DNA from: Prolixibacteraceae bacterium
GTDB lineage: Bacteria > Bacteroidota > Bacteroidia > Bacteroidales > Prolixibacteraceae
DNA: 8,452 nucleotides
Direction of reading: 5' to 3'
Assembly (NCBI GenBank): GCA_016788685.1
Contig: JAEUSS010000597.1
Coordinates: forward strand, 1 to 8,452
Shown: piece by piece, positions 1-6,275 of the stretch
How positions within the stretch are numbered: the first letter of the stretch is position 1
Layout of the letters: every line of letters begins with the position of its first letter
The notes under the pieces: model-generated
Database searches by the model: none
Told to the model about the DNA's origin: nothing
Seen by the model: only the letters and a program-made list of their open reading frames with translations
Position numbers and translations under genes: made by a program

Positions 1-2084
1 TCGTACATTTCTTTTGCTATTGCCTGTTTTTCTTCGGCGTACTTTTTTGCATCAGCGGCATTCTTAAGCAAAGAGGCAACTTGTTCCATGATGCAAACAT
101 CCAGATAGTGAAAAGCTGTTGAAGTGAACTCTACAGGCGTATTAATTTCATCATTCCCTCCGGGAGGACACCAGTCGCCAAGACCCTGATAAACGATGTA
201 TTTCGTTTGCCGGCCGTACTTGTTGGTTCTTGCAGTATCCGAAGCCAGAGTAGAAACGTAATCTGTCCACTGTTTCATGACCGGATAAAAATCGGCCAGA
301 ACATCTTTGTTGCCGTAGTAAACATACAACCACCAGGGAAGCTGCACCAACGCAGTTCCCCAATCGGGTGAAGCTACTCCGCAAAGGCGTTTCCCCGGAG
401 CAATCATGTAGGGCAATCCGGAAGGTTTCTCGGTAAAATAAAAGGTATTGTTGTATCGTTCGTGAAAGAGTGTTTTTTCTTCGTGAACGTTAGCCCCGGA
501 ACGGATATCTTCCAGATATTTCATCCAGAAATTATTCATTTGCAGATTGAGATTAGCCATCTTTACGTATGCGTGAGTATCGCCTAACCAACCGCATTTT
601 TCGCGATCGGGACAATCAGTCGGGATACCATGCAAATTACTAAGCAACGTACGCACCGCCAGTTCATGAAGCCGGTTAATCTGCGGGTCGGCACACTCAA
701 ATGTTCCGCTAACGGGCAAATCACTGTGTACCACAACCAGACTCATTGCTGAAAGATCTGGCTTCCCCACCATTCCGGAGAGTTCGGCGTAGCGAAACCC
801 GTGGTAACTAAACCGGGGCAACCACTGCTCAACTCCTTCTCCTTTGCAGATATACTCGTTCGTGAATATTTGCCCGTGATGAATCCAGCCCAACGTAGAA
901 AAATCCAGGCTTCCGTCAGGGTTCTTTTCCTCTGCCATCCGAACAGAAAGCTGAGTACCGGCAGGTTGCTTTACCTTAATACAGGGAATTCCGGCGACAT
1001 TAACACCGAAATCAAAAATCCAGTTTCCCGATGGAGCCTGCCACATCTCCACGGCCTTTATAACTTGTTTGGTGCGGATAGGCTCCATGACTTGCGGGAT
1101 CAAGCGGGGAGGAATTCCGGTCTGCGCCAAACTCGCTTTCTTCCAATCGGCACACCGTGTTTCTGCAACGCTCCAGTCCTTTACTTCCCGACGCGCATCG
1201 TATTGTTCTCCCAGGTAGATATTGGTTTTGATTACCGGACCTTCCTTCCACATCCAGCTTTCATCGCTGCCCAGAACCCGGCGAGAGCCGTCGCTGTATA
1301 GCACGACTAGCTGAAGCCGCAACATCGGAGCTCCATAACCAAAAGGAGCTCCCTGCCATGCTGCATCTTGCGAAAACCATCCATTTCCAAGCATTACCCC
1401 CAAGCAATTATCGCCAGCCTCCAAACGGTCAGTCACATCAAACGTGCTGTACAGTGCATATTGCTCGTAGTTGGTTTGTGCCGGATCGAGAAAACGGGTC
1501 GAATCAACTTTTTGTCCGTTCAGATAAAGTTCGCCGGCGCCGAGTCCGCAAAAGTAAACTGTTGCTTTCACCGGACGCACACCTTCTTTATTCAGGTTAA
1601 ATACTTTCCGGAAATATGGGAGTGGACTGTTTTTGGGCACCTGGCTGGTTATCCATCGGGCTGTCCACGACTGTTCGCTCAACAATCCTACAGAGAAATA
1701 TGCTGGTTCACTCCACGGACTCATTGTTCCCGAATTATTCCATATCCGTACACGCCAGTAGTAACCGGTCGCCTCCGAAAAATTAGCACCATCAGGTTTT
1801 ATATTGAATTGTTCACCGGATAACTGCTTCCCTGATTTCCAAACATCCACGGTCCCTTTTTCGAATAGCTCTTTGTTTGTTGCAATCTCAACCTCCCATG
1901 CGATTTGCGAAACGCCTTGTTTGGTGGTTTCTATTTTCCAACTCAGTGAAGGAGAAGCAATGCCCTCCGGGTTGATCGTATTGCAACAGCGCAAATCAGT
2001 TATTTTCAGACTTTTGTCGGTGCAGGCACCAAGTAATAAAGCAATAACCAGGCAGACTGAAGCTCCAAAAAATATTCTATTCAT
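1..2084 (-). CDS. GH78 alpha-L-rhamnosidase, lipoprotein, 3' end cut by window edge
   Basis: An uninterrupted reading frame runs from the ATG at 2084 to base 1 (694 codons plus 2 bases) and continues off the window. The family hydrolyses terminal alpha-L-rhamnose with inversion. The N-terminus is a lipoprotein signal with lipobox LGAC (Cys21). An Fn3-like domain follows (about 27-133, ending WSEPAYFSVG), then the rhamnosidase N-terminal beta-sandwich (about 155-300, with LYLNGQKV and LGNGWF), a concanavalin-like domain (about 335-455), and the start of the (alpha/alpha)6 barrel. The catalytic signature DCPDREKCGWLGD gives Asp490, Glu495 and Asp502. These match in spacing the active-site Asp567, Glu572 and Asp579 reported for Bacillus RhaB, so Glu495 is the likely general acid. 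SPDWGTALVQLPWW (around 590) is also typical. The catalytic base Glu and C-terminal domain should lie in the missing part, since relatives are usually about 900 residues. Its ATG lies 8 bases after the TGA of the upstream gene, which suggests cotranscription and translational coupling. Confidence 0.93.
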   Translation of the reverse strand, partial: MNRIFFGASVCLVIALLLGACTDKSLKITDLRCCNTINPEGIASPSLSWKIETTKQGVSQIAWEVEIATNKELFEKGTVDVWKSGKQLSGEQFNIKPDGANFSEATGYYWRVRIWNNSGTMSPWSEPAYFSVGLLSEQSWTARWITSQVPKNSPLPYFRKVFNLNKEGVRPVKATVYFCGLGAGELYLNGQKVDSTRFLDPAQTNYEQYALYSTFDVTDRLEAGDNCLGVMLGNGWFSQDAAWQGAPFGYGAPMLRLQLVVLYSDGSRRVLGSDESWMWKEGPVIKTNIYLGEQYDARREVKDWSVAETRCADWKKASLAQTGIPPRLIPQVMEPIRTKQVIKAVEMWQAPSGNWIFDFGVNVAGIPCIKVKQPAGTQLSVRMAEEKNPDGSLDFSTLGWIHHGQIFTNEYICKGEGVEQWLPRFSYHGFRYAELSGMVGKPDLSAMSLVVVHSDLPVSGTFECADPQINRLHELAVRTLLSNLHGIPTDCPDREKCGWLGDTHAYVKMANLNLQMNNFWMKYLEDIRSGANVHEEKTLFHERYNNTFYFTEKPSGLPYMIAPGKRLCGVASPDWGTALVQLPWWLYVYYGNKDVLADFYPVMKQWTDYVSTLASDTARTNKYGRQTKYIVYQGLGDWCPPGGNDEINTPVEFTSTAFHYLDVCIMEQVASLLKNAADAKKYAEEKQAIAKEMY

Positions 2085-2092
2085 AGCTGGCT

Positions 2093-3898
2093 TCATTTTT
2101 CTGCGGAATAAATGTAATTGAATCGGGCGCCGGGTGCCGCGTCGCCGTTGACATACCAATCAATCGGATCATCGTCAACCTGCATGTTATCCGACCATTT
2201 GAATTCCAGATTAAGGGAGCTGCTATTCAATCCGAGATACTTAACAGGAACTGTCACCATCAGTTTTTTGCCGCTCACAGTATAGTCGACCGACTGACTA
2301 TCGATCCATTTTCCATCCTGATATTTTTGCAACTTATTTCCTCCGGCAATTCTGAAATCATATCCGGCCCAACCAGTTTTGGGATTTCGATCGACATCGA
2401 GGTAAAGCCGCATCCAGTTGCTTCCGGAGTTCTCTGTGATGTTTCCAACCGTTTCGGCATAGAAAAACAGATTGAAACCATCGCGAGCCACTTTCATCTG
2501 TTTAAAATCATTCCGTCCGGTAGTGTTTGTATATATTCTGGATGGCTTCGATTCTGCTCCGGGATGATTTCTGTCCTTTGTATCACCAGTGTAATCGGAA
2601 TAAACGGGTAAAACATCGCTCCAGTCGTTGAATGTCTGGATTGTTTTTGCGGCACTGGCCTTCGGGTTGGCCACAATACCTTTATACCTTCGGATATTGC
2701 TGACCATCTGCATGTAATAGTTGTCTTTCAGTCCGGCAGTAAGCGTAGGTTCAGCATCGCGACTGTACTCCGGACTGGCCTGATCACAGAACCACGAATG
2801 CTCGGGATTGCCGTCTTTACTGTCCCAGCGTCCGGCCACCCATTCGTTCCATCCGGTAATATAAATGAACGGAACATTCTGCTGTATGGCAAAGTCCCAT
2901 TGTTCCTGAAAGTTATATCCATAGAAAATATCTGTTTGCGGGTTACCGTGCGAACCGTTGCGGTAACTCCTCCCCCAATTGTCCATATTTCCGTAGAAAG
3001 CAGAACCACCCATTCCGACCGTTGGGTTCGGGTGCTGGCATACGGAGACATTTACAATCTCGCGTTCTCCGCGATGATTCGGGAAGACATGCTGCGGACG
3101 GGTAAATGAAATCCACGGCCATCCATTTGCCTTATTGGGTTCGTTGGGCCACTGCGATTCGCGGAAAGTAAAAAATGACTGGTAATTTTTACCTTCCGCT
3201 TCTTTCGAAATACCAATAATCAAAGGCTTTCCATCGAGATAATACCAACATTTGGGATGATAATAAGGAGCTCCGGGTTTGTAAAAGTTGTCGTAAACCT
3301 GCTGCATAGACTCGCCTGACCGGGTGTTGGTGTAATACACAATCTTCGGTGGATTTTTACCTTGTGCACGAATGTCGTCCATCGCACTCATCAAGGCCTC
3401 CGATTGTTTAGGATAAACCAGGTTATTGGTAGCATCAATTACCAGAAAGTCAACTCCGGCATCGGTCAGCAGTTGCAGACTCCGGAGATGTACCCAGTAG
3501 TCATCACCACGGTAATAACCATAAATAGGCTTTCCCCAGAAATACATTCCAACTGGCCCTCCCGGCTTGTAAACCGGAGTTCCCCAGTACGGATTATCGT
3601 AATCTTCCAATACCTCGGGATGATTGGTTACAATCTCACTTAAGTCCCAGTATGTTTCTGCAGTACCATCGCCCTGCCATAAAAAATAAAAGATACCTAC
3701 CTGCCGGTTGGCTTTAGGATTTCCAACACTGTCGTTCAACGGCAAAGTGCGCCCCAGATCGTCGGTTCCAGCCAACGGATCAGAAGAAGTAGAGGAAATA
3801 ACAATAGTCTGAGGCCCGTCAGTTTGAGATTTTTTACACCCATAAAAAGAGATTGAAGGAATAAAAATTATCAATAAAAGTAAGTGTTTTTTGCTCAT
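2093..3898 (-). CDS. Lipoprotein with GH71/GH99-like barrel and C-terminal CBM9/DOMON-like domain
   Basis: A complete 601-residue protein, probably a glycosidase acting at the cell envelope; substrate unknown. The N-terminus is basic then hydrophobic and ends in FYGC (Cys21), a lipoprotein signal. After a linker, DDLGRTLPLND (46-56) leads into an alpha/beta barrel of about 65-405. Its landmarks are VGIFYFLWQG (67-76), DAGVDFLVIDATN (146-158), LDGKPLIIG (221-229) and ITGWNEWVAGRW (347-358). Glu352 in WNEW matches the position of the conserved Glu in the NEWxEG motif of GH99 and WbsX-like proteins, but the second Glu is Ala355 here. NYYMQMVSNIRRYKG (393-407) closes the barrel. Residues about 415-601 form a beta-rich domain with GRND (461-464), LDVDRNPKTGWAGYDF (500-515) and FKWSDN, resembling CBM9/DOMON-like domains. 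It is a paralogue of the gene at 4107-6185 and is tightly linked to the downstream rhamnosidase. The start is set by the signal peptide; no Shine-Dalgarno is visible. The barrel assignment rests on motifs recalled from these families. Confidence 0.85.
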   Translation of the reverse strand: MSKKHLLLLIIFIPSISFYGCKKSQTDGPQTIVISSTSSDPLAGTDDLGRTLPLNDSVGNPKANRQVGIFYFLWQGDGTAETYWDLSEIVTNHPEVLEDYDNPYWGTPVYKPGGPVGMYFWGKPIYGYYRGDDYWVHLRSLQLLTDAGVDFLVIDATNNLVYPKQSEALMSAMDDIRAQGKNPPKIVYYTNTRSGESMQQVYDNFYKPGAPYYHPKCWYYLDGKPLIIGISKEAEGKNYQSFFTFRESQWPNEPNKANGWPWISFTRPQHVFPNHRGEREIVNVSVCQHPNPTVGMGGSAFYGNMDNWGRSYRNGSHGNPQTDIFYGYNFQEQWDFAIQQNVPFIYITGWNEWVAGRWDSKDGNPEHSWFCDQASPEYSRDAEPTLTAGLKDNYYMQMVSNIRRYKGIVANPKASAAKTIQTFNDWSDVLPVYSDYTGDTKDRNHPGAESKPSRIYTNTTGRNDFKQMKVARDGFNLFFYAETVGNITENSGSNWMRLYLDVDRNPKTGWAGYDFRIAGGNKLQKYQDGKWIDSQSVDYTVSGKKLMVTVPVKYLGLNSSSLNLEFKWSDNMQVDDDPIDWYVNGDAAPGARFNYIYSAEK

Positions 3899-3933
3899 CG
3901 TTTTTTGGTTTGTTAAATTTTCGAAATCAGGAT

Positions 3934-4104
3934 TTACCCGTTATGTGGTTCCTGTTTTGAATTGAATGCAATGCCCGGTGTTGTGTATGGCAAACCCAAA
4001 TAAATATCGACCGGTTTCTGACAGTTGATAATTGAGGCAATAAAATCGTGCGTAATAAACGTACGAGAACCTTCGAGTCTACTATCGTGACACTTCGTTT
4101 CCGG
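3934..4104 (-). pseudogene. Relic of a Gfo/Idh/MocA-type oxidoreductase C-terminus
   Basis: The 208-base gap between the two paralogous glycosidase genes holds an open frame of about 56 codons ending at TAA (3936-3934), with no start codon of its own after the stop of the upstream gene. Its translation includes EGSRTFITHDFIASI (4074-4030 on the minus strand) and later KPVDIY and TTPGIAF. This follows the C-terminal pattern of Gfo/Idh/MocA NAD(P)-dependent sugar oxidoreductases: GS, a few residues, H-(D/E)-F, I/V, KP-x-(V/I)D, then T-x-PGI and a short tail. The nucleotide-binding Rossmann domain and most of the catalytic domain are absent; the frame simply runs back into the 3' end of the upstream gene. 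It therefore looks like the remnant of a gene whose first roughly 85-90 percent was lost in a rearrangement. The similarity is recalled, not searched. A short unrelated frame open by chance is the main alternative. Confidence 0.6.
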
Positions 4105-4106
4105 TA

Positions 4107-6185
4107 TCAGCGCATCTGTTTCTTCCAGATGCAGCGATAATTGAAACGTCGGTTTGGAGCCGTGTCCCCGTCGGTACAAAATGAAATCGGATCATTGAGT
4201 TCGGCTGCATTGTCGCTCCATTTAAAGTCAAACGTAAACTGATCGCCCAATAGTCCAAGCAATTTCCGGGGAACAGAGAGTTCCAGTTCAGTTCCGGCAT
4301 AGCGGTATTTCAGGTCAGCCACCTCAATCCATGGATTTTCTGTATTCGCAGCGTTATAGCGCATCAGGGTTGTCATCTTTTCACTTTTCACGTTCTTGTT
4401 GATCATGTAATCATATCCATACCATCCGGTATTGGGGTTGTTATCGGAATCTATAAACAGCAACATCCAATTCTTTCCGGTATGTGAAGTCAGGTTTTCA
4501 GATGTTTCAGCATAAAAGCTAACGGCATCTTTGCTAACCGAAACTTTACTGGTAATAACATCATTTCGCCCTGAATTATTAACATATTTGATTCCGGCAT
4601 AACCGATTGCATCGCGGTGAAAAGTATCACCCTTGGTATCGCGAAACTCATTTTTAATTTCTTTCCACTCTGAAAATGTTCCGTCAATTGTAACCGCCCG
4701 GAGTCCCACATGCTCCTCAATTGGCCTGACCCCCTTGTATTTACGAATATTCTGGGCCATCTGCATGTAATAATTATCCGTATAACCGCCTTTCATCGGA
4801 TGAATGCACCGATTAAACTCCGAATTATACTGATCGACAAAGAAAAAAGGATTATCTCTTCCGAGCCATGGTGTAGTTTTGCTATTGTCCGGCTGATATT
4901 TTCCGGCAGTCCATTCATTCCAGTCATTGATATAAAGGAATTCAGGATCGGCCGCAATAGCCTCATCCCATCGTTCCTGAAAATAAATACCATATCCCTC
5001 CGGATTATTAACTGTTTTCCCGAGCCTCGGAACGTAAGTTGGCTCCGGCAAATCATATTCATTGAGTTTGGGTTGACCATTCTGCCTCGACCATGATTTA
5101 CCAACGCCCATGTTTTCTTTGGTCATCGTAACCGGATGTTGTGCTGGAGTAACAGCAGCCTGTTCGCGTTTGCCCTTATGTGTGGACAACAACTCCTCAG
5201 GTTTCATCGCTTTCACTTTTGGGTCGGCCATGCTGTAGCCAAAACTCCAGTTATCTTCTGTCCCGACAAATCGTTTTCCGGCCCATTCGTAGTAGCCCCA
5301 CCACATCGTACGAAGAGTAAAGAAATTTTTTACCTCTTTGGTATAGTCTGTATAAAATTCTTCGGTATAATCCGGATTTCCGTAATGCTGATTGTTTTTG
5401 TCGGTTTTGGCGGCTGCGTCGTAATGCGGATTAGGATTCTTCACCCCTCCTCCATTGGCGTCAACTGCCGGGTTACCATTGTAAAGCAGAAGCGGTTTAC
5501 CGTCCCAGTAAAACCAAAGGTCTTTGTACTTTTCCTGCTTGAAAATCCGGTCGTACAAATCTTGTACAACCGTTATTACCGGCCCGTTGAATGCCCAGAA
5601 TACAAACCTGGGAACTTTATTTCCTTCGGCTTTCATTTTTTGCATGGTACTGAAGGTTACATCCCATTCGTCCCAGTACCTGACGGCATTGGTCACGTCC
5701 ATCACCAGCACATCTACGCCAGCGTCCGTCAACATTGACATGTCCTTCCGAATCACATATTCATCCTGACTGAGAAAATATCCCATTTCCGGCTCGCCCC
5801 AATGATACGAACCTTCAGTCCAGAGCGGATGTTTGGCATCCAGACGGGCAGACGGGTCCTTCTGAAGAATCTGTGTCACGTCTGCCTTGTAGGGCTGCGC
5901 CAATTTTGCCAGCCCCTGTCCGTGCCAGGTGATATAAAAAATTCCGACTACCCGGCGCTGATCATTTTTTACAGGCCCAACCTCGTCAAAAGAAGGCATT
6001 TTCCGACCCAACGCATCATTTGCCACCCAGGTATCAGGGTAAATATCGCGGAAACAGGTTCCTCCATTAGAATTCTCCACTTGTTTTGTCTGCGCATTCA
6101 GTACGAAACCAGACATCACCATCAGTAATCCCCCGACTATAGCGAAATATACATTTGTTTTCTTTTTTTTGTCTGTAATTCTCAT
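4107..6185 (-). CDS. Secreted protein with GH71/GH99-like barrel and C-terminal CBM9/DOMON-like domain
   Basis: A complete 692-residue protein with a Sec signal peptide: a lysine-rich start, hydrophobic core at about 12-29, and likely cleavage after LNA at residue 31. There is no lipobox Cys, so it is probably periplasmic or released, unlike its lipidated paralogue at 2093-3898. Both share the same order of motifs: NDALGRKMPSFDEVG (56-70), VGIFYITWHG (80-89), DAGVDVLVMDVTN (154-166), WDGKPLLLY (227-235), INDWNEWTAGKY (419-430, candidate catalytic Glu424) and NYYMQMAQNIRKYKG (471-485). The C-terminal domain of about 494-690 has GRND (539-542), IDSDNNPNTGWYGYDY (578-593) and FKWSDN, typical of CBM9/DOMON-like sugar-binding folds. 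It is about 90 residues longer than its paralogue, mostly from extra sequence between 235 and 345. A glycosidase role is inferred; the substrate is unknown. It starts 90 bases after the GH36-type gene and its 3' end abuts the oxidoreductase relic. The bases before the ATG are AT-rich with no Shine-Dalgarno. Confidence 0.85.
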   Translation of the reverse strand: MRITDKKKKTNVYFAIVGGLLMVMSGFVLNAQTKQVENSNGGTCFRDIYPDTWVANDALGRKMPSFDEVGPVKNDQRRVVGIFYITWHGQGLAKLAQPYKADVTQILQKDPSARLDAKHPLWTEGSYHWGEPEMGYFLSQDEYVIRKDMSMLTDAGVDVLVMDVTNAVRYWDEWDVTFSTMQKMKAEGNKVPRFVFWAFNGPVITVVQDLYDRIFKQEKYKDLWFYWDGKPLLLYNGNPAVDANGGGVKNPNPHYDAAAKTDKNNQHYGNPDYTEEFYTDYTKEVKNFFTLRTMWWGYYEWAGKRFVGTEDNWSFGYSMADPKVKAMKPEELLSTHKGKREQAAVTPAQHPVTMTKENMGVGKSWSRQNGQPKLNEYDLPEPTYVPRLGKTVNNPEGYGIYFQERWDEAIAADPEFLYINDWNEWTAGKYQPDNSKTTPWLGRDNPFFFVDQYNSEFNRCIHPMKGGYTDNYYMQMAQNIRKYKGVRPIEEHVGLRAVTIDGTFSEWKEIKNEFRDTKGDTFHRDAIGYAGIKYVNNSGRNDVITSKVSVSKDAVSFYAETSENLTSHTGKNWMLLFIDSDNNPNTGWYGYDYMINKNVKSEKMTTLMRYNAANTENPWIEVADLKYRYAGTELELSVPRKLLGLLGDQFTFDFKWSDNAAELNDPISFCTDGDTAPNRRFNYRCIWKKQMR

Positions 6186-6275
6186 ATATTTATATTTAGT
6201 AATTCAATAAGAGAACATGTCAAGATTGCGATTAGCCATGATTTTTTCCAATCAATTAAATCAGACTGCGTGATT

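Noticed and set aside
801..1301. A 166-codon frame on the plus strand
   Set aside because: It lies opposite the rhamnosidase frame, has no recognisable domain, and the minus-strand frame shows clear GH78 conservation throughout.
3928..3954. Inverted repeat CAGGA/TCCTG before the gene at 2093-3898, considered as a terminator or operator
   Set aside because: The stem is only 5 bp with a 17-base loop, and no U-run follows it directly.
5136..5738. A 200-codon frame on the plus strand
   Set aside because: Its translation is rich in Phe, Val and Cys without family motifs, and it is antisense to the conserved barrel of the gene at 4107-6185.
2107..6150. The two paralogues considered as a recent DNA duplication or long direct repeat
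   Set aside because: The similarity is at protein motif level only; lengths, loops and signal peptides differ, so the duplication is old or the genes were acquired separately.
6193..6223. TTGACA and TAAATA 19 bases apart on the minus strand, like a sigma-70 promoter before the gene at 4107-6185
   Set aside because: Start of transcription would fall at or inside the ATG, the primary sigma factor of Bacteroidota uses a different consensus, and the sequence is AT-rich enough for chance matches.
6186..6275. The 90-base spacer searched for a terminator or small RNA
   Set aside because: Only a 4-5 bp GATT/AATC pairing was found, too weak to support either call.
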